Part shown: piece by piece, positions 34,560 through 45,803 of the stretch
How positions within the stretch are numbered: the first letter of the stretch is position 1
How the letters are laid out: each line of letters begins with the position of its first letter
DNA from: Alisma plantago-aquatica
Lineage: Eukaryota; Streptophyta; Magnoliopsida; Alismatales; Alismataceae
Assembly (NCBI GenBank): GCA_963693085.1
Contig: OY856412.1
Location: forward strand, 966,143,281-966,207,280
Length of the DNA: 64,000 nucleotides
Reading direction: 5' to 3'
Notes under the pieces: generated by a model
What the model was told of the DNA's origin: nothing
Databases searched by the model: none
The model's input: the letters and a program-made list of their open reading frames with translations, nothing else
Position numbers and translations under genes: made by a program

Positions 34560-36829
34560 CTTATAAGAGTGGAAAAGGCTTCAACACATAAAATAGAGAG
34601 TTAGGGAGAGAGAGGGTCACCTTTTCATAGTCCATGAACATGTTGAATCTTCTTTGACTGGTCTCCATTTATGGTGAACATATTGTTGACAGACAAAATG
34701 CACTCCTAAACTTTTTACATCCACCTATGGACAAAACCTAAGTTTTCTATAACATAGTCCAGAAAAATCCTTTTAGCTCCATTATAGACTTTAGACATGT
34801 CTAGCTTAAGCATAATACTCTCCTTTTTATATTTCTCGACACTCTTCATATTGTAAAAAGTCTCATATACTATCAGTGCACTATTATTAGTCATCCTCCA
34901 TGGTATAAAGGCACTTTGGTTTAAAAAATAATCCCATCCATGAGGATTTTAAGTATATTAGCAATCACCTTAGATGCTATTTTTTAGATCATGTTGAAGA
35001 GAGAAATTAGAAAATACTCAAAAAATTCTTTCAGCTTGTCTACTTTAGGAATATTAACCACTAGGATGGAGTTTATTTTAACTATATCATTTCCACCTTT
35101 CCATCGCCATTGGATATCATCTGTGATACCCCCTTCATCTATATGCTAGAATTTCTAAAAGAGAAATAGTTTTAGTCTATCTAGTCCTGGTGCTTTGTTA
35201 TGGTACATCTTCTATAAATAACCCAATGTATCATAAGAAATGACCTTTTTCATATTCCTATTCATATCTTGATCTATTTTTACATGTATACAGTTTTTAT
35301 TCATATCCAGATCTATTTTTACATGTATACCCATGTGTTGATCTTGAAAAACTAGTTGGGTTGCAAGACGAAAAGAGATCTCCATAGAAGTTCAAAATTA
35401 CTTTCTCAATATCTTCTTCTTCACTCCTCCAAACTCCATCATTATCTTTGTGACCTTCAATCTTATTTCTCTTCCTTTGGAGAGAAGCTTCGTGATAAAA
35501 ATATGTTGTGTTTTTATCACCCCTTTCATCTCATTCACTTTTGTCTAGGCACACCGATATTTATCCTACTGATGATGTCAATATTTGATTCTCAAGCCAG
35601 CTCTTCATACCTACATAGCTCCAAGTTTCCCAGAATTTTTTTCTGCTCATCTTCCAATAATTTTTCCATACGTCTAATTGTTTTTCTTCATATCACCAAA
35701 GTGGGATGATGCATAAGCCCCCAGCTTCTCACTATAGCCTTCAAAATTATCAACAAGATTCATCCTTCCTGAGTCCTCCCAGAAATCTTGAATTACCTCA
35801 CCGCAGCCAGGTACTTACAACCATAGTGATTCAAAGAAAAAGTATTTTTTTCTATCTCCTATTTTGGACATCTCTTTTGTAACGCCCGGGCCCACTGCCC
35901 AAGGCTCTAGTAGAGTTTCAGGAATGACAACTGGCCCCACAGACCACCACTAGCCTTAACTGCACGCTTTTGTCCACTCACGCACAAGCCAGAATCAACT
36001 TCGCGACTGGTCACTAGGATGGAGTTTATTTTAACTATATCATTTCCACCTTTCCATCGCCATTGGATATCATCTGTGATACCCCCTTCATCGATATACT
36101 AGAATTTCTAAAAGAGAAATAGTTTTAGTCTATCTAGTCCTGGTTCTTTGTTATGGTACATCTTCTATAAATAACCCAATGTATCATAGGAAATGACCTT
36201 TTTCGTATTCCTATTCATATCTTGATCTATTTTTACATGTATACAGTTTTTATTCATATCCAGATCTATTTTTACATGTATACCCATGTGTTGATCTTGA
36301 AAAACTATTTGGGTTGCAAGACGAAAAGAGATCTCCATAGAAGTTCAAAATTACTTTCTCAATATCTTCTTCTTCACTCCTCCAAACTCCATCATTTCTT
36401 TGTGACCTTCAATCTTATTTATCTTCCTTTGGAGAGAAGCTTCGTGATAAAAATATGTTGTGTTTTTATCATCCCTTTCATCTCATTCACTTCTGTCTAG
36501 GCACACCGATATTTATCCTACTGATGATGTCAATATTTGATTCTCAAGCCAGCTCTTCACACCTACATAGCTCCAAGTTTCCCAGAATTTTTTTCTGCTC
36601 ATCTTCCAATAATTTTTCCATACGTCTAATTGTTTTTCTTCATATCACCAAAGTGGGATGATGCATAAGCCCCCAGCTTCTCACTATAGCCTTCAAAATT
36701 ATCAACAAGATTCATCCTTCCTGAATCCTCCCAGAAATCATGAATTACCTCACCGCAGCCAGGTACTTACAACCATAGTGATTCAAAGAAAAAGTATTTT
36801 TTTCTATCTCCTATTTTGGACATCTCTTT
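34560..36829 (-). pseudogene. LINE ORF2 linker and reverse transcriptase remnant
   Basis: In the right copy (36829-36015) the minus strand reads RKKYFFFESLWL, then DFWEDSGRMNLVDNFEGYSE and SSHFGDMKKN, then GDKNTTYFYHEASLQRKRNK, then EEEDIEKVILNFYGDLFSS and the NKAPGLDRLKLF block. The same blocks recur in the left copy (35877-35062). Continuing left, 34985-34570 gives ASKVIANILKILMDG, an altered KLDMSKAYD block, ENLGFVHRWM and an HGL-stop-KGDPLSLPNSLFYVLKPF stretch matching the RQGDPLSP motif. The FADD box is not legible. There are multiple stops and frame shifts throughout. Confidence 0.9.
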
Positions 36830-36966
36830 TGTAACGCCCGGGCCCACTGCCCATGGCTCTAGTAGAGTTTCAGGAATGACGACTGGCCCCACAGACCACC
36901 ACTAGCCTTAACTGCACGCTTTTGTCCACTCACGCACAAGCCAGAATCAACTTCCCGACTGGTCAC
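35062..36966. repeat. 953-bp tandem segmental duplication
   Basis: Unit 1 is 35062-36014 (953 bp) and unit 2 is 36015-36966 (952 bp). By eye they differ at some 15-20 positions including a 1-bp indel near 35445/36398. Each unit holds LINE sequence followed by the first 137 bp of a Cassandra LTR. At both joints the flank is CAC (35059-35061, 36012-36014, 36964-36966), a 3-bp microhomology. The duplication therefore happened after Cassandra had inserted next to the LINE. Confidence 0.95.
35878..36014 (-). mobile_element. Partial Cassandra LTR (137 bp), duplicated copy
   Basis: This starts TGTAACGCCCGGG, matches 36830-36966 closely, and stops at CTGGTCAC, exactly where the LTR enters its 5S-like part. 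It is not a separate insertion: it arrived as the right edge of tandem unit 1. Confidence 0.95.
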
Positions 36967-37119
36967 CCATCCCAGTACTACTCCAAGCTAAGCACGCTTT
37001 ACTATGGAGTTCTTTAGTGATGAGCTCCCGGAAAAGGAGGTGCACCTTGGTGATATGGGTAGTCCAATCATTCCTTTTAATATCAACTTATCCGAGGTCT
37101 CAAATCCTGGGATGTTACA
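36830..37119 (-). repeat. Cassandra 3' LTR
   Basis: 290 bp, with TG...CA ends within the short inverted repeat TGTAAC/GTTACA. The 5S-like region is 36961-37059. Confidence 0.95.
36961..37059 (-). other. 5S rRNA-derived sequence in Cassandra 3' LTR
   Basis: The minus strand contains GGATGGGTGACC (5S box C region), AGTAGTACT just before it, and a box A-like AAAGCGTGCTTAGC, spaced as in plant 5S rRNA. The 5' part of 5S is diverged. In Cassandra this region is thought to give the LTR a Pol III-type promoter. It is not a functional 5S gene: its flanks are LTR sequence. Confidence 0.9.
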
Positions 37120-37132
37120 ATCTCCCCCCCTT
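37120..37132 (-). promoter_or_regulatory. Cassandra polypurine tract
   Basis: The minus strand reads AAGGGGGGGAGAT directly before the 3' LTR, the expected place for the plus-strand primer. Confidence 0.88.
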
Positions 37133-37360
37133 AGGCTCTTTACATCCTCGTCAAGGCTTAACTATATGGCCTCATAATCTGACCCCATTTTAGTGCAGAC
37201 CCACAATGGCCCATGGACACCCAGCTCCCATCCACGGCTACCAGCACAAGGGCGGCTCCATCTCATCTCTACGGATAGCCCTTTCCAACTTGCCTGGACT
37301 ACACGGCTCAAGACTGGCATGCCACATGCCTATGTGGGCCCCACCTACTGGAGGGGTTAT

Positions 37361-37373
37361 GGCTCTGATATCA
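37361..37373 (-). promoter_or_regulatory. Cassandra primer binding site
   Basis: The minus strand reads TGATATCAGAGCC, one mismatch from the initiator Met-tRNA PBS TGGTATCAGAGCC, two bases inside the 5' LTR. Confidence 0.92.
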
Positions 37374-37375
37374 TT

Positions 37376-37665
37376 TGTAACGCTCGGGCCCACTGCCCAA
37401 GGCTCTAGTAGAGTTTCAGGAATGACGACTGGCCCCACAGACCACCACTAGCCTTAACTGCACGCTTTTGTGCACTCACGCGCAAGCCAGGATCAACTTC
37501 CCGACTGGTCACCCATCCCAGTACTACTCCAAGATGAGCACACTTAACTATGGAGTTCTTTAGTGATGGGCTCCCGGAAAAGGAGGTGCACCTTGGTGAT
37601 ATGGGTAGTCCAATCATTCCTTTTAAGATCAACTTATCTGATGTCTCAAATCCTGGGATATTACA
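37376..37665 (-). repeat. Cassandra 5' LTR
   Basis: 290 bp, same length as its partner. It differs from it at scattered sites (for example GAGCACACTTAAC against AAGCACGCTTTAC in the 5S-like part). The PBS follows two bases inside. Confidence 0.95.
37507..37605 (-). other. 5S rRNA-derived sequence in Cassandra 5' LTR
   Basis: Same organisation as the 3' copy: GGATGGGTGACC, AGTAGTACT and a box A-like AGTTAAGTGTGCT on the minus strand. The box A-like stretch here is closer to the 5S consensus (AGTTAAGCGTGCT) than in the 3' LTR. Confidence 0.9.
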
Positions 37666-37679
37666 ACTCTGATACCAAA
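37666..37679 (-). promoter_or_regulatory. PBS of the adjacent long-LTR element
   Basis: The minus strand reads TTTGGTATCAGAGT, containing the initiator Met-tRNA PBS core TGGTATCAGAG, directly after the end of the LTR at 37680 and directly before the Cassandra 5' end. The PBS loses its last bases at the Cassandra border, so this element's interior is interrupted or lost here. Confidence 0.85.
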
Positions 37680-38719
37680 TGTTACGACCTCACCTTTCGG
37701 TAACCCCCAATTAAGGGAGACCAAGAGGTTAAAGCCGCACCCATAAATTCTGGATCAAAGGTTCGATATATAACCAAAAACAATTATTAAATTCTAACAG
37801 ACTATACTGAAATATGGTAATAAAATTTTTGCATACCTTTGAAAAGTTTGTAATAAACTAAACTTCTAACCACAACTGAACTATTCTAACTAATTCCTCC
37901 TTGTTCTTTAATTCTTGAATTCAAAATGTGTCGCTTTACTATTTGTACTTTTGAGATTTGTACCTAAAACGCCGACAAACAAAACGACGGTCAGCCAAAA
38001 CTGGTATGTGGAGGAAACAGATAATGTTCAACTATGTTAACAATATAATCACCCAATTAATCAAGCAAGGTTGAATAGAAATCCTGAAATGAAAGTACCA
38101 ATTTCCTTTTATTAATAATTATCCAATTCCATTACACGTTTTAGAATTTCAATTCCAATTTTAGGGTTTCTATGGAAATTAGGGTTTTGCTTCAATCCTT
38201 AATCATTAAGGTTCCTAATTCATCAAATTATCTTAAAACATTTATTTTAACATTCCTAGTAGTTTTAAGATCATATCTTGGCCAATTACTCCCTTACTCC
38301 GAAATAATTTAGCTTTTACCTCCTTTTCCCTAAATTAGGGTTTTTATTATAAATTAGCCTTCTTTTAGGAATTACAATTCTAATTTAGGCATCTTTACAT
38401 TCAAAACGGATAATCAAACCTCTTTTATCATTAACAGAGTTACACTTATCAATTTGACATATTGATTCACCAAATTACACTCTTAACCTTCAATTAGGGT
38501 TTCTCATAAACTTTTAATATACTTTACTAGAAATTTAGAGTACTTTTTCTAAACGGAGTAGAATCAGGTTCTCAAAGAATTTTTTTCATATTCCTTGCAT
38601 TTTTCTACACCACTTTCATATATAATGTTTTGTCATCCGAGATTCCTAGTTATTTCTATCATTTTTGCAAGAATAATCCTTTTTCTGGTTTACTTAGTAG
38701 AGAGACAAAATTACCAAAA

Positions 38720-39440
38720 TTTGTGGACCGCTCGATTAGTAGTCTGGTGATCCCCTTCTTGGATCTAACGATCCCAGACGCGCACGCTCTAACAAAGGCC
38801 GTGCCTTCTCTGAAGCGTCAGATCCAACTGAGACCACCGTGGTCTCCGATCGGACAACAACAGGTCGTATTCTTCCTCGCGCTGAATGCGAGCAGCAAGC
38901 CTGCAGTCAAACCCGATGGTTGACTCTGAAGTTATGGCCACCTGTGAGTGTGCTAATCACTTAGGGAGCTCCGCCTCCCTCATCTGAACTCAACCCCAAC
39001 ATCAATTCCTTGCAAAACTCTGCCATGATCACCTCTGATCCGCCGGACTCTGGCGAGGTTCTCTGAGGCGCTGGGGGTGCGGGTCAGGACTAACCGTTCA
39101 ATTGAACATGCTAAAAAGCTCCTTGCCTCCTTCCACAGAGGTTGGACTAATGAGAAAAGATGCTGGTTTCCTCCTTCAACCTCCCCTATATATAGGGTCG
39201 AGGTCAGTTTGCGGAGGTTGGGCATTTCCTAAAACTTCCTCGAATCCTATTAGAACCAGGGATGGTCCCCTTCGCCTTCATCTCCTGAGTTCAAAGAACC
39301 ACTCAGAAACCCTTCCCACTCATGGATCTAGCTATAGCAACCTAGACATCCTTTCAGATAGCTTGAGATCCACTCCTGAGATGACTTCCTTCAAACTTGT
39401 CCTTCTCCTTGCTCAGCACCAGCACCTGGGTGGTTGGGAA
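38720..39440 (-). other. GC-rich leader within the long LTR
   Basis: This patch is clearly richer in G and C than the AT-rich sequence on both sides. It begins just downstream (minus strand) of the TATA box near 39190 and stretches towards the LTR end, as expected for the R/U5 leader. It contains no frame with recognisable domains. Confidence 0.55.
39183..39195 (-). promoter_or_regulatory. Candidate TATA box of the long LTR
   Basis: CCTATATATAGGG is a near-palindromic TATA motif. On the minus strand it precedes a GC-rich transcribed-looking leader within the LTR. Confidence 0.55.
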
Positions 39441-41167
39441 AGCACCTAGAAAAAGGGGAAAGAAAACAAGGTATGTGTCAAATAATGTACAAGAACAAAA
39501 TATGAGGAAATACCATGAAACTATAGGCTAAGATTTCATCATAAGATGAAGATAACAAGAGTATGAGGCTAAATTCAAAAGAAACTTGCCATTAACAATT
39601 ATATTAAAAAGGATTTGCATGTAAGATAATTATGTCTACCTAACTAAGTAGGGTTGAGGCACCAACCGAACCTCTAACCAATAGGTGAGGGGAGAATAAG
39701 ACATTCCCAGTTACCTACACAATTATATAGGGGAGAATAAAAACATTCCTCAGGGTGATTAAATACATGCCCTCTGTGGGTGGTTGTACATAAGTACCAC
39801 TACTTTAAATTAAATAGAACATAAATCTACATGTTAGAAAAGTAGTCATGGAAAGAGTAGTCATAATATTCAATAATCATGGAATTGGGGTATAAGATCC
39901 AAGAAAAAGAATATCATTACTAATTTTGTGGCAATTTAACAAAAGAATCATGAATAGAGGAAATATGGTTCATATAGTGTCTTATTAGGGAATATAGGGT
40001 TTAGTATGAAAATATCACAACTTAGGGTGTAAGAATGCACATACATAAACATGGATTGCACTAACTAACTTTCACCACTTTAATTGAGTCCAAGTTCCAC
40101 TTTGCCTATTTTCAATGTATTAACATGTATTAGAGTACATAATGTTCATTAATATATAGAAACCCTAATTTTAGACCATTTTAGAAAAAATCGGATTTAG
40201 AATCTTAAAACATCGCCAATAAACTTATTAAGTTCTCCTGATCAAGAAAACATATTTTTATGTTAATTTTGGAGTTATGATGATTAAGATGTAATTTTTA
40301 TGGATTTTATGCATTAAATTCGATTTAAAGAAATAAACCTTGGTAAAATCATGAAATAAGACCTTGAAAATATTTTTATTATATATATATTAATTTTCCA
40401 ATTCCAAAACATATTTATTTGTCAAATTTGGATAAGCAGTTTAGAAGATATGAATTTTTCAATACTGACCAATAGGAAATTGCCACATCATCAAACCGAT
40501 TGAGATAATTGAAGAGAGAGGGAGAGGTAAAAAACACCATTTGAGTCCTAATAGCCTCTGGAGCCTTCTAGGCCATCCCCACCATCCTTCAAACAAAGAA
40601 AGAACCCCATTGGTTGATAGCTTTTAAAGATGAGCACATTTATAAAGAGGGTAATCACTATTATGCCCTTGGAGAGAAACACCTTCAAACCAAAGTGCAA
40701 CCAAGTGCCCCATGGTTCAAAATCTCGTGAATGGTAAGGGAATATATAAGGATTAAAATTGAGGTGATAATTTACAAAGAAAACCTCCCAATTGGGTAAA
40801 TTGCATAAAAGTCCAAAATGTACCTAAAATTGCATAACTTGCACAAACAACATCCAAATCGAACCAAATTTGAAATTTAAGGCTCATTTTATGTTTTTAA
40901 ATCATATCAAAAAGTTATATTAAGGTTTATAACACTTAATAATGGTAATTAAGCTTTTACTAGGGTATTTGTGCATAAACCCTTATATTGGTACAATTAG
41001 TGAATAAATGTTCACTAAACCACTATAAATTACACTAATTAAACATAAATGACATAAAGGATAGAAATGAAAGGGAAACTTGGGAAAAAGTTTATATGGA
41101 GATTACATCTAAGATTCATTATGTTACAGTGATAGAGCCATAGGAGTGGGAAACTTCAGCTGTTACA

Positions 41168-42623
41168 TTATTGATTAGAACACGATGTAATATTACTATC
41201 CACCATAGTAGTTTGGTGGAGGATATTTACACCTTTGTTGAGTCATCATCAGATGTTATTGTTTTTTTGTTAGAATTTCTGGTGTGGGAGAGTTCATAGT
41301 AGCCATTGTGGTTGATCACATTTTATTATTTCTCTTAGAAGATTCTAAATATAAATGGTTCTGACAATTGTAGTTGTGGGTTTTAGTTCTACCTTATAGA
41401 TAGTCATGGTGGCACTATTGAGGGTTAGCCCTATGTTCTTGTAGATTCCTTTGTTGATTGTTGTTTCTATGTTACTACCTCCTTGGATGAGATAGGAAGA
41501 TGATTTATATGACTAAAATTACAACATGGCTGGTAGCGTTTGAGAGGTTGCCTTTATGACCATATGTATGTCTTCTTTGTTGGTCATCCTATTATCAATA
41601 TGCATAACTAACTCTATATGAATTTGACAAACTAAATGAAATAGTCATACACCTTTTGTGTGTGAATAATAAGGTTTTCTTTTGTTTGCATTTGGTTGAT
41701 ATTTGACATATATTAATTGACAATATGGTTGTCTATCTCATCCTAGGACTTCATTGTCACCATCTTATGCTGGTTACACCAAGCTAAATTTGGTCCTTGA
41801 AGTGACCTTTGTAAGATTGTGATCAACATTTTGATGACATCCTATACTTCAACAATTCCACAAGAGTATGTTTGGATGTAGAAAGTTAGATCTACATGCC
41901 CTTTGTATTTCAAGAACTCAAGGACCCCAAATATACTAAGTAGATGCGGCTCTAGGTAGTAGTAAAATCATCAAACTATATCAGTCATTCTTTCTTTATC
42001 TACACTCCTTTAATTGCTTTACCAATGATATTAGGGTAAAATATAATCTTGGATGGCATTAGAACGTGCATCAGTATGGGCTATGCGGAGCCTAGGTGTG
42101 GTATCATCCTTGGTACTCTATCTTGGGGATAAGCCTTCTACTATACTAGAACAACATGTTGGCAATAAGTATGGAGCCCCTAGTAAGGGAAGATGGGCAG
42201 ATGATTGTAGATTTGAAGCCCTTCCCTTTCTTCTTACAGGATGGTTTAACATCACCCATAGGACCTTTGACTAGATTAGTTGTTGGTATCTTACATTTTA
42301 ATCCTCCCAGGTAGGTTGGGCTACTGGGGGTGCAAATGGAGTCAAACAAATTTTATGTGCTTCATGGGGGCATTAGTTGTTCATGATAAGGTGGGATTGT
42401 CATGTTTATGACCATCAACTAAATTAGTGGATAGGATAGCTTCCCCAAATACCACTCATTGAAGGCTTATGGTTTTGTGCAGGGCCCAAGGTGACACCAT
42501 CATTAGCTTCTTCATTGTTAGAATTGTCCTTTCAATTTTCATAATAGGGCTAATCACTTAAAATATGACAACTAACTTTACAAAGGAAAGATATCAATGT
42601 TGTTGGGTGACTTGCTCATATAG
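41168..42623. other. No gene recognised
   Basis: The stretch lies between the long LTR and the TSD of the giant-LTR element. One open frame (42053-42274) resembles no family I know. I see no LTR ends, repeats or RNA genes. Confidence 0.6.
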
Positions 42624-45600
42624 TAAGTGTAACGATCCATTTTCAGATTAACCATCTAATTAGGGTATACTTGGATGATTACATGCTTAACCAGATTGAT
42701 CATTGTTTAAAGCTTGATAAATGATGGTAGTTTAATTATGATGTTTTAAACATAATGAGAAGATTTAATCATACTTTGATTCATATAATTAGAGTTTGAG
42801 AATTAAAAACCCTAATTGGCCAAATTAGAGTTTTGGTAGCATATGAATATAAAATTTGATAAGTATAGTGGTACACTAAATGATTTTTTTCATTTTATAT
42901 ACAACTTGGATTTAGTTGAAATCTGGATATGGTTTGGATAACTCAAATGTAAGAATTCTTAAAAAATATCTGAGTTTTTGAATAATTATATGACATGTTT
43001 GTCGATAAAGTTTACCCAGGACAAACTCATCTAACCATGTATCCAAATTGAAATATAGTAGTATTGTATATGAATTTTAACTTTTAATTACTATGAAAAA
43101 ATGATCTAAATTTTATATTATCCTTGAAAACTCAATTACCAACATCCTAGTAATTTTTTTTAATGGTGTTTTATCTCTACAGAGAGGGGTTTCGATGAGT
43201 TCTTCCCGAGGATAAACTTGGTCGATCAAGCTTTCTAGCTAAAAATAATAGCCTAATATTTGATTTTTATTTATCAATTGGTAACTTGGATTGATCTAAA
43301 TTTTTTACTAGATATCTGAAATTGTATTTAAGAAAACATGATCATTTTTCATAATTTTATAATAGATTTTACGTATTTAGTAGATGATTTTCAGTAACAT
43401 GTTTTATGATAGAAAAATCTATTGGATTTAAAATTAGTGTAAAGCTGGGTCAATTTGCAATTGACCCAAGCACCTTAATTGATCTATATGAGAAACCTAT
43501 CACCCACGGAAGTGCCATATTTCATGATCCATTCCAGAGAAACAAAATCCTATAGAGAGAGGAGAGCTAGGGTTTTGAGAGGAGAAAGTGGTGGAGATGT
43601 TGACCTAGCATTTCACTATCTAAGATATGATGAAATCAAGTAAGTTTAGCTTCTTTGCATAGTCTTTCATGGTGAATCTTCTATCACATGTCAATATTTT
43701 GTCCCTCCTCTGATTTGATTCAAAATGATATCAAATCTTCCCCTTTTATCATTCTTCTCTCCTAATCTCCATTTCTAGGGTTTTCGAGTTGAGAGGAGGA
43801 AGAAACAGGTTCGATTGCTAGAGTATGATTAGATTTCTAGAAATTCAGAGTTTGATATATGTTTTTAAGGTTCTTGTCACCTTAAGTGGGTGTTTATCTC
43901 CCTATTAACCTCTATATGCATGTTGAAAGCCAAATTATATCCGGCTAAAATATTTAGAATCCTTACTTGTATTTGTATGTGATTGGGTATTGATTTTGAA
44001 AGGTATTAAGGAATCAAATTCTTTCGATTTCGGTTATTTCCCATTGAATGTAACTTCCTAAGTTCCTAATATATTGATTGGTGTTCCATGGAATACTATA
44101 TTTTTATAGACGATTATGCTATTTCATGTTAATATTGCCTAAAAGTCAGCCCACTATGCCATATGATTGGGAATTAAATTGACATGTCCAAAATCATATT
44201 TCATATTGTATTAGAATGAATTATACAAGTGTATGTTGAATCTTAATGAAATGGGGTATTATATATACACAATAATAAGAATGAGGTGGCAATATTCCCT
44301 GTTTAGGGTTTGTATTGAAGGATTAATTCAAATGAATCAACTAATAAAAATGTACTTATGATTGATGAATCAATTATGTGGAAATGGAAACTAGGGTTTC
44401 TAAGTGTGTGAATAGACCTAATGAACCCCTACGAACCAAGATGAGAATAACTTAATGATATGATTATTAAAATGTGTGAACTAAGAATAAATTCTTGAAA
44501 ACCCTATAAGTTTAGTGTTAAGATGAGTATGAGTGATTAATATAGAACTTGTATATATTGTTGTAAATGTGATAAGATGATGAATTGTAGCAATTAACAC
44601 TTCAATTAAAGATGATGAGTCTTATTAGTATGATCTAAGTCTAATGCATCTATTATTGTATGAATTATGATATGTTGAGTAAACCCTCATTGGAATGTGG
44701 GTCCTTTTATACAAGTTACATCACAATGAATTTTGAAGGATGATTAGAGATTATGGTGTAAGAAGATGTAACCCTAATTCATTCTTTTTACCTAAAGTGA
44801 ACAATATAATAAGAAATGATCATTGTTGATTATGGGAATTCCATTAGGAGGAAATGACATGGTACCCTTATTTTAATATAAGAAACATTATGTAGAAAAA
44901 TGTACTAAATGGCAATGGCAAGTTAAAGATGAAACTAATGAAGTTACTATCATGAAGTATTTAATATTTTATTTTAATTGCATGTGTCTTAACCCAAATT
45001 GAGTTAAATATACTAAAATTGGACTTTGATGTATGTTAATGAGAAGAGAAGCATTGTATATCAATTGAGTTAAGAATGATTGGTTCTGATAATGTAATGA
45101 ACATGAAATGAAAGAAGTTGAGACTAATGAATATAAAATGAAGGGTATAAGAATCTAAAAACCTAAATCTAACCCTAAAATGATAAGTTAGATTATTATA
45201 ATGAATAATGATCTCAAATGAGAGATTAAGGAATGCACATAACTATAGTTGAATTCAATTAAAAGATGAGGTTCAAGCATTTGAAATGATTTATAAGAAT
45301 GTGTGCTTGGATTGTGATTGTTTGATAGAATACTTGTACTCTGAGGATGGACTAATAGTACAAACATCAAATGATATTCAACATGTGTTTATTAGTATCC
45401 CTAACTAAAGAATGTGAAATAAAAGAATTAAGAGAACTAAGTTTGTTATGAATGTTTATGCATGAAATTTATTTACATTTATTAAAATTGGATGGAATAA
45501 GTATATGTCATATGATAAATCTATCCTCAGTATGATGAATCATACATGATATCTATATCCTTTTGTTGTTGCTAGTGCTTATGTCTTTGTGAATTTTTTT

Positions 45601-45667
45601 GAGAAATGTGATATAGAATGAATTGATAAGAAATATGTTGAGACCAAATTTAACATGCCCTGATTAC

Positions 45668-45803
45668 ATTGAAGAAACCTTGATGAGGATAAATGTTGCA
45701 CAATGAGATTATGTCTCGGGCTAAAAGCCCACTGATGATGATGAAACCCTGATGGGTTAAATGCTAGACAATGAGATTATGTCTCAGGTTGATATCCCAT
45801 TGG
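45668..45803 (+). repeat. 68-bp tandem repeat within the 5' LTR
   Basis: CAATGAGATTATGTCTC recurs 68 bp apart (45701 and 45769), with GATGATGA and CCCACTGATG/CCCATTGGTG phrases between. The same two-unit structure is at the matching place in the 3' LTR, so it predates the insertion. Confidence 0.9.

Larger units (their letters stand above)
33880..36829 (-). mobile_element. LINE fragment, minus strand, partly duplicated
   Basis: This is a LINE ORF2 body running right to left: the linker after the endonuclease, the start of RT, central RT blocks, then RNase H. The endonuclease and all ORF1 are missing on the right, where a Cassandra element begins at 36830. A 953-bp part is present twice (35062-36966). 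No TSD or A-tail was found at the left side, so the 3' edge near 33.88 kb is approximate. Confidence 0.85.
36830..37665 (-). mobile_element. Cassandra TRIM retrotransposon (836 bp)
   Basis: Two 290-bp LTRs (36830-37119 and 37376-37665) enclose 256 bp of noncoding DNA. On the minus strand each LTR runs TGTAAYATCCCAGGATTTG to CGTTACA. Each includes a stretch matching plant 5S rRNA, the hallmark of Cassandra. PBS and polypurine tract are in the expected places for minus orientation. The LTRs differ at roughly a dozen positions by eye. There is no coding capacity, so mobilisation needed another element's proteins. No 5-bp TSD is visible (TCTTT left, ACTCT right). Confidence 0.95.
37680..41167 (-). 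mobile_element. Long LTR of a Gypsy-like element (about 3.5 kb)
   Basis: The left end is firm: on the minus strand GGTTACCGAAAGGTGAGGTC leads to CGTAACA, followed by a PBS, a phrase I associate with plant Gypsy LTR ends. The right end is proposed at 41167 (minus-strand TGTAACAGCTGAAG); TGTAACAT at 41128 is an alternative. A minus-strand TATA box, CTATATATAGGGGAGG, lies near 39180-39195 and would place the promoter mid-LTR. No partner LTR or interior coding region is present. Open frames at 38630-38923 and 39102-39449 fall in the transcribed leader and resemble no protein. Confidence 0.65.

Noticed and set aside
35356..36661. Repeated plus-strand 92-117-residue proteins as a duplicated gene
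   Set aside because: They are antisense to LINE reverse transcriptase within the tandem duplication.
36961..37605. Two apparent 5S rRNA genes
   Set aside because: Only the 3' two thirds resemble 5S, the flanks are Cassandra LTR, and the spacing equals the LTR spacing. These are 5S-derived LTR parts, not rRNA genes.
38630..39449. Host gene in the GC-rich island (frames of 97 and 115 residues)
   Set aside because: No domains; it lies downstream of an LTR TATA box within a segment bounded by an LTR end and PBS.
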